Source of the DNA: Metallyticus violacea | Lineage: Eukaryota; Arthropoda; Insecta; Mantodea; Metallyticidae | Assembly (NCBI GenBank): GCA_030762175.1 | Contig: CM060833.1 | Span: 168,096,501 to 168,160,500 of the forward strand | Direction: 5' to 3' | Length of the DNA: 64,000 bases | In this document: positions 1 to 10,519 of the stretch, in pieces | Position numbering within the stretch: position 1 is the first letter of the stretch | Layout of the letters: the number at the start of each line of letters is the position of its first letter | The notes under the pieces: generated by a model | The model's input: only the letters and a program-made list of their open reading frames with translations | What the model was told of the DNA's origin: nothing | Databases searched by the model: none | Translations under genes and position numbers: made by a program

Positions 1-228
1 TATACTTGTGAATTAATGTTTTCTTGGGAACCTTTTACTGGTAGGGTATATTTAGACACTTTTTTAATAATAAAAAATTAATGCTGTTAAAACTAAGTTG
101 TTATCTATGGAATTAAATAAAACATTTAAAGAGGACATATGTACTACATGTATTCTCATTAATATGTTATTAAATGAGATTATTTGTTGTTTTGAATGCA
201 ATGCTATTATTTTTCATAATGTACTTAC
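1..228. other. Myosin intron, downstream of exon 229-381
   Basis: AT-rich sequence following the GTAAGT donor at 223-228 (minus strand). No further exon or repeat is recognised. Confidence 0.6.
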
Positions 229-381
229 AGCACGAACATGGAAGACAGCAACATCATCCAAATATGGACTGAGGGATAACCTATATATTTCTGCTGCTGG
301 CACACGGTACTTTATTTGTAGTGTGCGCTGATCTAAAATCAGCATTGAGCTCGTAGACAGTACAAACAGGATTGGAACAAA
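229..381 (-). CDS. Myosin-I exon: TH1 tail segment
   Basis: This exon encodes 51 residues, beginning FVPILFVLSTSSMLILDQ and ending YLDDVAVFHVRA. They belong to the TH1 (tail homology 1) domain, the pleckstrin-like membrane-binding module of class I myosins. The pattern of hydrophobic strands (I-L-F-V-L-S, M-L-I-L-D) followed by an I-K-Y-R-V-P strand matches the part of MYO1A/1B tails that reads like F-L-L-T...L-L-A-D. The acceptor is CAG at 382-384 and the donor GTAAGT at 223-228 on the minus strand. Phase is 0 at both ends, continuing from exon 8665-8800. The rest of TH1 must lie before the window. High confidence as a coding exon because frame, splice sites and homology agree. Confidence 0.93.
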
Positions 382-890
382 CTGTGCACATAAACACAAA
401 TAAAGTTAACTAAGTATATTTTGCCAATATAAGTAAAAAGTACATATCATATAGAACTTAACCCAGAGAAAGAAATAATAATCTGGTGCATAATGAATAT
501 TTTATGCTCTTTATTATTTTCTCTCATTTCTTTTTTATTGGACCTTTATTTTGTTTTCCCCTTGCACATGGCCAGCTGCACACACCAAGGGTCATGGGCA
601 TTTACCACTGATAAGCTTGGTTGGGCACATTTAAGTTCAAAATGTGTATTGGATTAAAGATAAGATTAGGTTTTACTTCCTTTGAAGTTTTGAAATTTGA
701 AATTGCTCTATTATCATATTTCATTTCTCTGTTTGCTATGGTTTGAAGATTTAATATAGAACAAAACTTTTTTATTTGCTGTAGCTTTTTAAGAAATGAA
801 TCAGTGATATAAAGAATTTGAAGAATATTTTCCACGGGTTCATCCACCTGACATATCTACAACTGATAAAATAATACTTAAATTCAAAAC
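382..890. other. Intron, no recognised element
   Basis: AT-rich sequence between the myosin exon and the first PLE fold-back. The ORF at 602-847 has no recognisable similarity. Confidence 0.5.
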
Positions 891-900
891 AACAGGATCA

Positions 901-1141
901 ATAAATTAAGATTATTGTATGAGTGAGTCAAACTATATACTCTCATTGTCTCTACTTTGTTGAAATATTTCACAGACCATCATCTGCATCCTCAGCTAAC
1001 CATCTACGATGATCTGTGAAACTGTTCTATATTTAAACAAGTAAGTAGAGCCAATAAGAGTGTGTAGTTTGACTCCATCATATGATAATCATAATTATAT
1101 GATTAGCTTTACTCTAAAAGTTCGAATTAGCATTTCTAGTT
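901..1141 (+). mobile_element. PLE fold-back insertion (inverted 3' ends), 241 bp
   Basis: The left arm (about 901-970) is the reverse complement of the right arm (about 1020-1097). The segment is flanked by a near-identical 10 bp duplication, AACAGGATCA at 891-900 and AGCAGGATCA at 1142-1151. The right side carries a unilateral extension of about 44 nt (1098-1141) containing a GCTTTACTCT...GTTC motif seen in other copies. A decayed hammerhead core lies in the minus strand at 968-996. No coding sequence. Interpreted as a Penelope-like terminal unit by similarity to the copies that adjoin PLE reverse transcriptase. Confidence 0.75.
963..998 (-). ncRNA. Degenerate hammerhead ribozyme core
   Basis: Minus strand reads CTGAGGA (995-989), a GCAGA/TCTGT stem II and GAAA (971-968), so the conserved nucleotides of the core remain. 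Stem III is only AU/AU and stem I is almost lost. Probably inactive or weak. Confidence 0.5.
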
Positions 1142-1151
1142 AGCAGGATCA

Positions 1152-2540
1152 GGATTGGACAAAAATACACAGGCAGCATGTTTTATAGAGGAAAATCTGA
1201 ATGATACCTCTACTTGATTAGCAGAATCACCACAGTAATTTCCTGCAAAGTGAGCACAACAAGCAGGAGCCAGCCATACATCAGCAGTACAATTTTTCTG
1301 AAATTCATCCCTATGAGATTTTGAAGATGCCTGCCTAACAGTAGACTAAAGGAGAAATTTCATCTTTTGTGAAAAAGGTAAGAATTTTTTCATACTTTGC
1401 CCATCATACAATGGGCTGGGTATTCCCAGTGGCTAGCTCATTCTACATGCTGAGAAAAACAAAACACAGACTCAATACCTACAAACACACTAAAAATATT
1501 TTTCATACATTCTCAGTTTAACTTGTTCATCAATTGTAAATCTTTTTAATTAATCATGAATTTTAATTTCATGATTTTTAATAAAAATTATAACAAAACC
1601 AATATTGGTTATTTTTGTAAGTAAAATAATAAGAAACAATAGAAGAAAAATTCTATTTCATAAATACATTATATGTTCTTTCATACATTCAACTAAATAC
1701 ACAAAATATTTAGAAATAAAACAGAAGATAAAACTTAAATATGGCAATATATAGACAAATGCTAGAAATCTATAAGAACAAGAATTAGAATATAATGTAC
1801 AGTCCCTTTCAAATCTTTTGTACAATTATAGTAAAATGTTTTCTCCTTTATTAAGTTGGCGTTAATTCCCTGCTTAACCCTTCCTGAAATAGAAACTAAG
1901 ACTACCTCAGCCTGCAGTGGCAAGAGCAAACTAGAGTTAGGCCACGAGTAATAATCTTTAATTTGGTTGGTTTCATAATAGTTATTTATATAAATAAAAT
2001 GCAAGATGACATTGTTATAAAAACAGATTTAATATTATAACAAATAGCACAAAGTTGTAATTAAATGGTCACACTTCCTGCTTAATGAACATGAAGTTTT
2101 GAAATGAAGATATGACAGGATAAAAATTTATTATTTCCATTTTTTTTTAATTTGATTAATCAGTAATTCAATCAGCATATTATCTTAGAATTTTGTCCAA
2201 TCTTGCTTTCATGGAAGTCAATAACTTTTATAATGCACAATGAAAGTGCATCACCCTAAGCAGCTTGTATTATTTCCATTAACTAATGTAACATGGGAAG
2301 CCTTCTGACATTCATATTCATCATATATTGCACTTCAGCCCAAGCATTTTCCATTGGATTGAGTTTAGAATTCTAGGAACTTAAGGGATAAGCAAAATAT
2401 CATCTTCATTAGTTTGAAACTACCTCTACAGTAACAGAAAGATATAAATGCAGGAAAGGTCCCGCATTAAAAAAATGTCAGTAGTGCACATCAACTTATT
2501 TATACACATTTTTCAAATTTAAAATGCGTATGTAGTAACA
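1152..2540. other. Intron, no recognised element
   Basis: AT-rich single-copy-looking sequence. The small ORF at 1762-2004 has no recognisable domain. Confidence 0.5.
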
Positions 2541-2552
2541 AAGTTTATTAAT

Positions 2553-2789
2553 TTCTTAAATGTAAAATTGGAACTTAAACACAGTGAAGCCAATCATATT
2601 AATGGATATCATTGTATGATTAGTTGAACTACACACTCTTAAAGCTTCACTTACTTTTTATAAATGTATGGAACCGGTTTCGAGAACATTTGTTCCCATC
2701 TTCAGCCATGCTAAGGTTCAACTCATTTATAAAAAGTAAGTGAAGCTTTAAGAGTGTGTAGTTCAACTAATCATACAATGATATCCATT
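2553..2789 (-). mobile_element. PLE fold-back insertion with intact hammerhead, 237 bp
   Basis: A perfect 12 bp target duplication AAGTTTATTAAT (2541-2552 and 2790-2801) bounds this unit. The arms, about 66 bp each (2601-2666 and 2724-2789), are essentially perfect inverted repeats. A unilateral extension of 48 nt (2553-2600) lies only on the left, reading GCTTCACTGTGT on the minus strand. The loop contains a hammerhead ribozyme. It is the mirror image of the copies whose extension is on the right, so the unit inserts in either orientation. Confidence 0.88.
2667..2710 (-). ncRNA. Hammerhead ribozyme (type I, minimal stem III), apparently intact
   Basis: Minus strand: stem I strand AUGG (2709-2706), CTGAAGA (2705-2699), stem II GGGAAC/GTTCTC with an AAAT loop, GAAA (2681-2678), stem III ACC/GGU (2678-2673) with no loop, cleavage nucleotide T at 2672, then CCAU (2671-2668) pairing with AUGG. 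All core positions (C3 to A9, G12 to A14, a GUU cleavage triplet) fit the hammerhead consensus. The loopless palindromic stem III suggests activity as a dimer, as proposed for PLE hammerheads. Predicted cut between 2672 and 2671. It lies in the sense strand of the myosin transcript. Confidence 0.85.
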
Positions 2790-2801
2790 AAGTTTATTAA
2801 T

Positions 2802-4869
2802 GTTTTTGATGTAATGAACATGTGGACAAGTGCAATTTACACATTCTATATAAATGAGAAAGATGTCTCTCCATTGTAGGTACCTATAAAGAATGACCTA
2901 TATAACTGTCATCTGCAGCTTTTATCTAAAATGCTTGTATACAATTATTACTTTTACTTAAAATGATAGTATTTACCTTCTGGAGATGCATCAGCTGCAG
3001 CATGCATGTGATTTATAACATTGTATTTTTCAGTATGTGGATATATTGGTGGGAAGTCATGTCTTTCAATATCCCAATATAGCTCTCATTTATATTTGCC
3101 AACTCATTAAGACAATCCCCCCTTAAGGCACAAATAACACACTGAAGTTACTTAAGTTTTAATGCTTATAAAAGCTTTTATTGAAGCTTACATATGTCTC
3201 CACATTCTTTTGTGTTTCATCATCTCAGGGTTAAAAATGCTGCATTTGCACTGATTCTGCATCAAGATATGAAGAATTCTTTTCAAATGTATTACAAAAT
3301 AATTTCTGGCCAGCCTTCATCAATGTGTTTTTAAAGTTTATTAATCAGCTTTAAAATGGAAGAAACAATGACTTGGGTACAATTTGTAAGGAACAGTTTA
3401 CACACTTGTATAATATTACGATTACTTTTCTCTTAATATGCCAAATGGAAAATATAGTTAAATCACCTCAGGATATTATTGTGATATTAATCGTCATGTA
3501 ATTTGTGCATCATGGCTGTTTTCTTTGAACTGTTGAAAATGTAAGTAATGCAATCACTAATTTGTAGCATGTTGCTTCCACATGTTCTTCATCAATGTCT
3601 GTCTTGGTAATAATGTTACAAGCAAGTGATATGATGCAATCAGTTTCACAATTTTGTTTGCCAAGATTCTTGGTTATTTATTGGTTTAGGCTTACCCTCT
3701 TGGGCTTTAGCAAAAGTATAGTATGCCACGTGTTATGGAAGAAATGTACTAAAAGACATAATAATGTCCTCCATTTTAGTTCTGAAGCACATTAGTGATG
3801 TGTAATTCAAAAAGGAAATTGGTTTGAAAGCAGTACATACAGTTTTGTTACAGTTTCCAGATCTTTTTACTGCTGGTACAGAGAACAGAATTCGGTGGAA
3901 TTCTGAACAACTTTATAATAATGAAAAAAATGATGGGTTAGATTAGGTATTGGTTATTTATGTTAATTATAAGCCTTGTGATTATGAATGTACATGTTCC
4001 TTAATAATGTCATATCAATATTTATACCAGGCACTTCTATAAAATTCATATGATGCAATATTGATATTACAAGCAGTGGTAGGTTTTTGCATGCATACCT
4101 TTCATTCAGCATATTAATATAAAAATAGCCCTACAAGATATACAGGATATTAAATAAATTGTGTAAATGATTTTAAGAATCCATGCTTTCTACTCAAGGT
4201 TAAGTTGAGTATCCATAGTTATTAAATTGTTATAGTAATGATTTAGAACTGTTACCAACATCAAATTTAATGATTTTTAGTCTGTCTTCATCTATCGTGG
4301 TTTTATGTTGAAGCTTTAAGTTAACTTAGGCCACTGTTTTGCTTAAATTTAAAAATAAATAAATACTTTTATTTTATCTTTAAACTATAATCTCATATTA
4401 ATTAAACCTTTTTAACAAGCATTAACCTAACATATTTCATTTTCACTAGCTATGGATGGTGATTATATGGGCAATTCCATGGAAATGCCGAACAAAAATG
4501 TTTGCTGCAGATAAATTAAATGCTGCACGAATATCTTAAATGTCCGCATTGTCTAGAATGACTAACAATTTCATTGTTAGGCACATGTTTTTATTGCATA
4601 GCAACACTATAAACAAAGGCCTTGTCAATTTAATTATTGTGCCATGTGTTTCTCTTTGAATGGCATACTTAAAATATACCATGTAAATAATAAAAAGTTA
4701 TGATATTTATTGTGTCCCAGTATCTTCTGCTAGAGGCTTTGCTGGTGGAGGCTGAGTGGGAGCCAAGGAACATTTGGAGAGCCAAGCAATAAGCTGAAGG
4801 ATATGTGAATAGTGAAACACAATGTGGAATTTCTTCTAGTAAGAGTTTATTTATAAAAGAGTGATGAAT
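2802..4869. other. Intron, no recognised element
   Basis: AT-rich. ORFs at 3595-3795 and 4669-4944 have no recognisable domains; the second runs into the SINE that follows. Confidence 0.5.
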
Positions 4870-5167
4870 TTTTTTTTGATTTGTTTTATTTAAGGATACA
4901 CTTTTACATCTCAGGTCATCAGCATCCCATTCAATGCTGGGCATGAAACAATCGACAAATTTTGCTCAGAGGCCTCTTCTTTCAAGCTTGAGGTTCTTTT
5001 TCATGCCGTAAATGTACGACATGGGACCCATGGCTTTACTTCCCTTCCAAAGGAAGCCATACTTAGGATATTTTACGCCTGAAAAAATCCATCGATCCTG
5101 GCCTGGTTTGAACCTGCAACCTTGGGTTTAGAAGGCAAGTATGGTTACCACCACACCACCAGGACTG
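4870..5167 (-). mobile_element. tRNA-derived SINE, family A
   Basis: About 300 bp. On the minus strand it begins AGTCCTGGTGGTG, has an A-box-like GTGGTGGTAACC and a decayed B box, then a conserved body (CCTAAGTATGGCTTCC, GAGGCCTCTGAGCAAA) and ends in an A-rich tail, seen as T-rich at 4870. Six copies occur in the window (see 42446-42750 for the best preserved). Confidence 0.85.
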
Positions 5168-5773
5168 ACTAAAGAGTGATGTAGGAAATTACAAATAAAT
5201 AGTAAGGCAAATGAGAGACTTTGCTGAAAACTTTCTAAGTTCCAAGGAAAGGATTCAGTTGTTGATATTTAATTATCAGAATGACAAGGAGTATCGCAGC
5301 AAGGAAGAGCCAGAGCAAGGCTGATATATAGAGTCTGGTTTACTCTATTGTGTTGTGCCCCTGAGAGATAATTTATGAAGTCCTATACAGTCCTTTGTGT
5401 AACTAGGGTGGCAGAGAATGGACATATAATTAATTAAGAGCATCTGGCTAAATTTAGCTAAATGCTTGTAAATTGGAAGGTAGCATTGGGTCCAGACATT
5501 AATGTGAAGTTATAAGAAAATGACCCAAGTCTCCAGATAAATATGTCAACCAACTTTATGGTTTATCTCTATTTCTACTTATTGTGTGAGATCTACAACA
5601 AGGATAGCAAGGTCAGGATTTGTCTCTGTTCCCTGCCAGAATACATGAGGTAATAAACATATCTACAGAGCAATAAAGTATAACACTGGGTTCATAAACT
5701 TATCCTAAGTTTCAAGAGAAACTGGGGAGAATACATGTACCAAATGTATAGGGATCAAAGGGTGAGGGTAATA
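5168..5773. other. Intron, no recognised element
   Basis: Nothing recognised between the SINE and the next PLE insertion. Confidence 0.45.
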
Positions 5774-5895
5774 AACATGTCTTATTAAGTAAAATTGTTA
5801 ACTGGAACATTGCACAGTGCAACTAATCATATATTAAGATCATTGTGTAATTGAGTTGAACTAACACTCTTTTGCTCCACTTACTTGTTTAAATA

Positions 5896-5940
5896 TGTAG
5901 AACCAGTTTCACGAACCCTTCGTTCGCATCGTCAGCCCAT
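5896..5940 (-). ncRNA. Hammerhead ribozyme core in PLE left arm
   Basis: Minus strand: CTGACGA (935-929 of this kilobase), stem II GCGAAC/GTTCGT, GAAA (5910-5907), stem III AC/GU with a UG loop, cleavage U at 5901, then a weak stem I (C-G plus G-U). The core is complete. The matching core in the right arm near 7400 reads CTGACGT, so the essential A9 is mutated there. Confidence 0.7.
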
Positions 5941-6026
5941 TGTCAACTGAAGGATAAACCGTTATATTGTGGGGATGTGTAATCTGCTCTAGTGGAGGTA
6001 TGGTGAACTTGAAGTTTATGTTTGCA

Positions 6027-6330
6027 TCACAATAAGTGTCGAAGTTCATTAAACTGTCTTTTGTAAATGTAGATTTTCTCCCATGTTGCTAATTCTGTAG
6101 GTCCTTGCACAAATTTTAATAATTTTGTTTTATTCATTATGTCATGGTTTTCTGTCCAGAAATGAGATGCCACTGCTGATTTCTTCACATGCTTGTATTT
6201 TAGCTTCTGAAACATTCTTTTAACCATGTGCCTACGTTTCTCTTTGTTTTTCCAATGTAGATTTTTTCACATGCTGCACAACTTATTTTATGAATATTGC
6301 TTTTTTCTCTTATGGAATACTGTCATTAAC
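6027..6330 (-). pseudogene. PLE GIY-YIG endonuclease C-terminal fragment
   Basis: An open stretch reads SAVASHFWTENHDI and ELATWEKIYIYKRQFNEL. This is the region after the GIY-YIG core in Penelope-like polyproteins, where a conserved H-x-x-x-x-H-D/E segment precedes L-x-x-W-E-x-I-Y-I. The upstream core (C-A-A-C-E-K-I-Y-I-G-K-T) is in another frame, so the fragment is broken. Its inverted partner lies at 6934-7310. Confidence 0.7.
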
Positions 6331-6933
6331 ATTATCAAGCAGGAGATTTTTAACATTAAATCTGTTTACAGATGCTAACCTGATATTAAAATCTTCAAGA
6401 ATATTCTGAAATCTTTTGTAGCCCATGGATGATATGTGATTTTTTTAAAAATTAGCTTATCTTTTTTTAGCTGAAAGTGTTGTGGTTTCTTTAATAAGAT
6501 TTTGCCTCTTGAATTTCTGTATTTTTTTGTGTTCTAATTCTTTGTTATAACCATTTTTAACCACTGTTCCTTCTATTTGTTTGCATTCTTTAAGGTATTC
6601 TTCTTTTCTATTTTAAGGTTAACTAGCCAATGTGTTAAGCTGTTGATAACTGCATGTTTGTGCATTGTGGGCTTAAAACCATCAGTTTTTATGTGATTTT
6701 CTGCATGTGTATTCTTTCTGTATAATCCAAATTTCAGCTTTTCTTGACATTTTAGAATACCTTAAAGAATACAAACAAATAGAAAGAACAGAAGTTAGAA
6801 ATGTTATAGCAAAGAACTAGTACATAAAAAGTACAGAAATTCAAGAGGCAAAAGGAAAAAACATATTAAAGAAACCACAACACTTTCAGCTAAAAAAAGA
6901 CATGCTAATTTTTAAAAAATTCACATATCATCC

Positions 6934-7310
6934 ATGAGCTACAAAAAATTTCAGAATATTCTAAAAAAGTATAATATCAGGTTAGCATCTGTAAAACTTT
7001 CCTGCTTGATAATGTTAATGACAGTATTCCACAAGAGAAAAAAAGCAGACCTTTACAAAATAAGTTGTGCAGAATGTAAAAAAATCAACATTGGAAAAAC
7101 AAAGAGAAACATAGGCACATGGTTAAAAGAATATTTCAGAAACTAAAATACAAGCATGTGAAGAAATCAGCAGTGGCATCTTATTTCTGGACAGAAAACC
7201 ATGACATAATGAATAAACAAAATTTTAAAATCTGTGCAAGAACCTACAGAATTAGCAACATGGGAGAAAATCTACATTTACAAAAGACAGTTTAATGAAC
7301 TTTGACACTT
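6934..7310 (+). pseudogene. PLE GIY-YIG endonuclease fragment, inverted copy
   Basis: The ORF at 6934-7146 includes YKISCAECKKINIGKTKRN, a CxxC followed by the YIG-like I-x-I-G-K-T-K-R-N element of the GIY-YIG nuclease. Translation continues, shifted, into the ASYFWTENHDI region up to about 7310. It is interrupted by stops. Confidence 0.7.
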
Positions 7311-7513
7311 ATAGTTTATAAACTTCAAGTTCATCATACCTCCACCAGAACAGATTACACATCCCCACAGCATAACCGCTTATCCTTCAGTTGACAATGG
7401 GCTGACGTTGAGAATGAAGGGTTTGTGAAACTGGTCCTACATATTTAAACAAGTAAGTGGAGCAAAAGAGTGTTAGTTTGACTCAATCACATAATGATCT
7501 TAACATATCTTAT

Positions 7514-8230
7514 GTTTCAAGAAGGATTGGAGAGAAAACGTGCATGAATTGTGGAGAAGTCCAAGGGTTTCTTATATTTCCTTGGGAAAATACAGATGCT
7601 TGGGTAAAACATGGTGCATTGGCATATATTGTGACACATTTTAGTACACTATAGTCCAGACATAACTGAATTGGTATATATAAAAAAAATTATTAAATTG
7701 AAATAATTTCAAGTATTAAATATGCTATATTACAAGCCTGCTACTGTAACATTTTTGTTTATATCAGCTAACAAAGCTGAGATAAAGCCTTAAAATAGAT
7801 AACATATTAATGAAGTGAAATATTTTACTTAAGAGTAGTCTGACAATAAAGTGTGATTTGTCTAAATTTTGCTGCTGAGACCCAGCTATGTAAAATGCAT
7901 TTCTGAAGTACCACATAAAATCTGTATCTATTTCTATCATGAAAATGTGTGAATGATCCTTAAGGCTGTGGGAACAGTATGTCATATGCTGATAGTATTC
8001 CATTGGAATTCTGAGCATTTATTAGTCAGATGATATGTGACCAAGAGAATGAAGATTATATGTTCAGTAGATACAACTATTGCAAGCGTTATTTGCACAA
8101 AACTTCCCTTCAATTGAAGCAATACTTAACAGGTGCAATGGAAACAGGCAATTCAAAATTATTGTTGATAGAACTATCCAGAATTGCTTGAATATCAGGA
8201 AATACAATTAGAAAACTTCACAAAGTTTAT
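7514..8230. other. Intron, no recognised element
   Basis: AT-rich; the ORF at 7764-8018 has no recognisable domain. Confidence 0.45.
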
Positions 8231-8239
8231 ATTTATTAA

Positions 8240-8640
8240 AAGACAGCAGAATACAGCATATAAGGAAGCAAAGACAGTGATATAAAAACAGCCTTAATTC
8301 AGATTGATTTTGCTGGGAATTTTACAACTGTCAATCAGCACAAAATTCAGTCAGCTCATTGGATTCATACAAAAGTAACAGTAATAGTTTGGGGTAACCA
8401 CCTATGGCAAACAAAATGGAATACATGGATTCAATGCCCCATTCAAAATGAAAATATTATAACTAGTATTAATGTTAATATTGCAGTTGTTGTTTCTTGT
8501 AAACTTTCCTCTACTTATACTATAATAATATAAGCTTTTCACAACCAAAAATGAGTAAAGATACTCTCATTTAGCTTATTGTGAACAGATGTTGGGCTGC
8601 ACAGATAAACTTTCCTTTGGTGTTTTCAAATAATATTATC
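8240..8640 (+). pseudogene. Possible transposon-derived ORF fragment, unknown family
   Basis: Around 8295-8370 the plus strand can be read as I-Q-I-D-F-A-G-N-F-T-T-V-N-Q followed by H-K-I-Q-S-A-H-W-I-H. I recall a similar D-F-A-E-N...I-Q-S-A-H-W pattern from repeated uncharacterised invertebrate proteins that are probably transposon-encoded. Stops follow. Only a fragment; the family is not identified. Confidence 0.3.
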
Positions 8641-8664
8641 TTAAGAGAAATAAGAATATCATAC

Positions 8665-8800
8665 CTTTCCACTTGATCTTGTGATTTTATTAATGATGTC
8701 TGCAAACACCACATACTGGTCATTTGTTTCTATACATGCCTTTTTCCATTGCACATTCTGTCTCAGACGTACATAATCTCCAAGGAACGGATGTGATACA
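8665..8800 (-). CDS. Myosin-I exon: TH1 tail segment
   Basis: The exon finishes a split Ser codon begun in exon 14734-14840 and encodes 45 further residues, starting VSHPFLGDYVRL and ending DIINKITRSSGK. In MYO1A/1B the same place reads like S-V-x-x-P-F-x-G-D-Y and V-N-K-I-N-R-x-N-G-K, the start of the TH1 membrane-binding tail. A basic cluster (R-L-R-Q, W-K-K) fits phospholipid binding. The acceptor CAG is at 8801-8803 and the donor GTATGA follows at 8664-8659 on the minus strand. Exit phase is 0, joining FVPI in the next exon. Confidence 0.94.
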
Positions 8801-8929
8801 CTGAGAAAATATAACAGAGATTAATTCTTATATTCCTGTACATCACAATAAATTAAAATCTTGATAATACAACAAATTATTGTTGTAAAAATTATTAAGT
8901 CAAAAAACTTAAAAATAGCACAATTATTG

Positions 8930-9640
8930 CTAGAGATATAATGATTTCATTTTATGTAAAAGCTTTATTCCCAAGCATATCTACAGAGAAACTTATGCTT
9001 GTGCTAAAAAAATGGTTAACATCAATAAATTTAAAAACAGAAGAAATAGAAGATTTATTAAAACTTACTAATATTTGCATTAAACAAAATTACTTCAGCT
9101 TCAACAAAAAATATTACCAGGAAGTTTCAGGCCTAACTATGGGAAACCCTTTGTCACCTTTTCTAGCAGAGTTATTCATGAGTTCATTTGAAACACATAT
9201 CACAAAAGTCTTCCCTTTAATTTTTAAGTAGTGGTGTAGGGATGTGGATGACATTTTTGCAATATTACCAAAGAAACAGTCAAAAGATGCCCTGAAACTT
9301 CTTAATTTGCAATATGAATCTATACAATTTACCATAGAAGAAGAAAGAAATGATTGGCTACCATTTCTAGATTTAAAAATTATAAGAAATGGAGATTGTT
9401 TGAATTTTGGAATTTATAGAAAAGAAACACATTAGAAAACTACATAAAAAATGAGAGTTATTACCCCATTTCACATAAGTATGCAGTACTTCACAATTTG
9501 GCACACCGATTGATGAATATTCTACTCACAGAAGCAGAGTACAAAATAAAATACAAACAAATAATAAAGACAGCTATAATCAATGGTTTCAACAAAGACA
9601 AAGAAGCAACAGCTGCAAGCAGATTTTTTCAGCTATACCT
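8930..9640 (+). pseudogene. Penelope-like reverse transcriptase fragment
   Basis: Plus-strand translation contains KALFPSISTEK (RT region 3, where D is expected the residue is Y), GLTMGNPLSPFLAELFMS (RT4) and VDDIFAILPKKQSKDALKLL (RT5 catalytic V-D-D), then WLPFLDLKIIRNG. This order and the VDDIF motif are typical of Penelope-like elements. A stop at 9229 and frameshifts after 9435 break it. It continues in fragments into Y-Y-P-I-S-H-K-Y-A-V and H-R-L-M-N-I-L-L (to about 9640), which matches the minus-strand PLE at 43747-44049, so both belong to one family. Confidence 0.85.
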
Positions 9641-9789
9641 GGAATAGTTCAAAAGATGTGTTTAGACTCAGCTGTTTCAATGAAAAACTCAGAGATGATA
9701 TGGTAATAACAAGAATCTTGAGTTTTTTGCCTGGACAATTTAAACAGTTTTGAAGTATTTAGGATTCATCACCAGCATCAGACAGAACC

Positions 9790-9987
9790 ATGGAAAATCT
9801 TATAGCAAGACTGTCAAAAGAAGAACAGCTGTCCACAGAGAACATCAAAGAAGAAAGCAATGCATTTAAAACTTACAGCCAAACGGGTAAAAACGAAAGT
9901 GTTACAACTGTCAACAATTTGGACATTTTAAGAGTGAATGCAAGAACTGGAAGCAGAGCAGGTTCTGCAATAGGAAAATTATTCTGA
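9790..9987 (+). pseudogene. Copia Gag with CCHC zinc knuckle
   Basis: In the frame entering at 9900 the sequence reads C-Y-N-C-Q-Q-F-G-H-F-K-S-E-C (9900-9941), a perfect C-x2-C-x4-H-x4-C retroviral-type zinc knuckle that binds element RNA. The ORF start at 9790 is in a different frame, so a frameshift separates the Gag N-terminus from the knuckle. Confidence 0.8.
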
Positions 9988-10519
9988 AGAGAAATGCTTC
10001 TTTATGAACAAAGAAAAGGAAGAGTACCATCCCTGCAGATCTGTAAGAAGACCATCCACACGGAAGAAAAATGTTACTTCAAAAATAAAAGTCAAGAAAC
10101 AACAGTGATGACAAGTCAACTTTTCTGTCAGAAGTCTGCATGAATGAGAGGAAAATGAGTAAAAGTGTGAGAGAGTTTGTTGTGGATAGTGGATGTAATT
10201 CTCACATGACAAATAAAGAACATAGTTTAACTGAAGTAACACGAAGATCCAATTGTTATTAAAATGGCCATACAAGGCAATACAATGTTTGGGAACTTAC
10301 TTGGAAATGTGGAGATTGACAAAATAGTATTAACTGATGTAACTTAGGTATCAGAGTTAGGCATAAATCTTCTTTCAGTTAATGCTGTTACTCAATTTGC
10401 ATTCATACATTTCAATCAATCCGGAACTTTTGACCTTTATAGAATCACTATTTTTGGCGATGGTGATCTTGGCATTAGATGGCATCTGAGATTTTTTAAA
10501 GTGCTTAAGTTTGATGCTA

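Larger units (their letters stand above)
5786..7501. mobile_element. Large PLE inverted dimer, 1.7 kb, with GIY-YIG coding arms
   Basis: A 12 bp duplication with one mismatch (AACATGTCTTAT 5774-5785, AACATATCTTAT 7502-7513) bounds a palindrome. Its arms of about 770 bp (from about 5832 and to 7501) surround a unique centre at about 6600-6745. The left-only extension is 46 nt (5786-5831). Each arm encodes the C-terminal endonuclease region of a Penelope-like polyprotein: minus strand at about 6027-6330, plus strand at about 7030-7310, with C-x2-C and I-G-K-T-K-R-N residues typical of GIY-YIG. Frameshifts and stops show that both arms are dead. The arms have diverged by substitutions and small indels, so this insertion is older than the one at 40200-41010. 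Confidence 0.85.

Noticed and set aside
7395..7440. Hammerhead in the right arm of the 1.7 kb PLE dimer
   Set aside because: The core reads CTGACGT, so the required A9 is lost; stem II is also mismatched.
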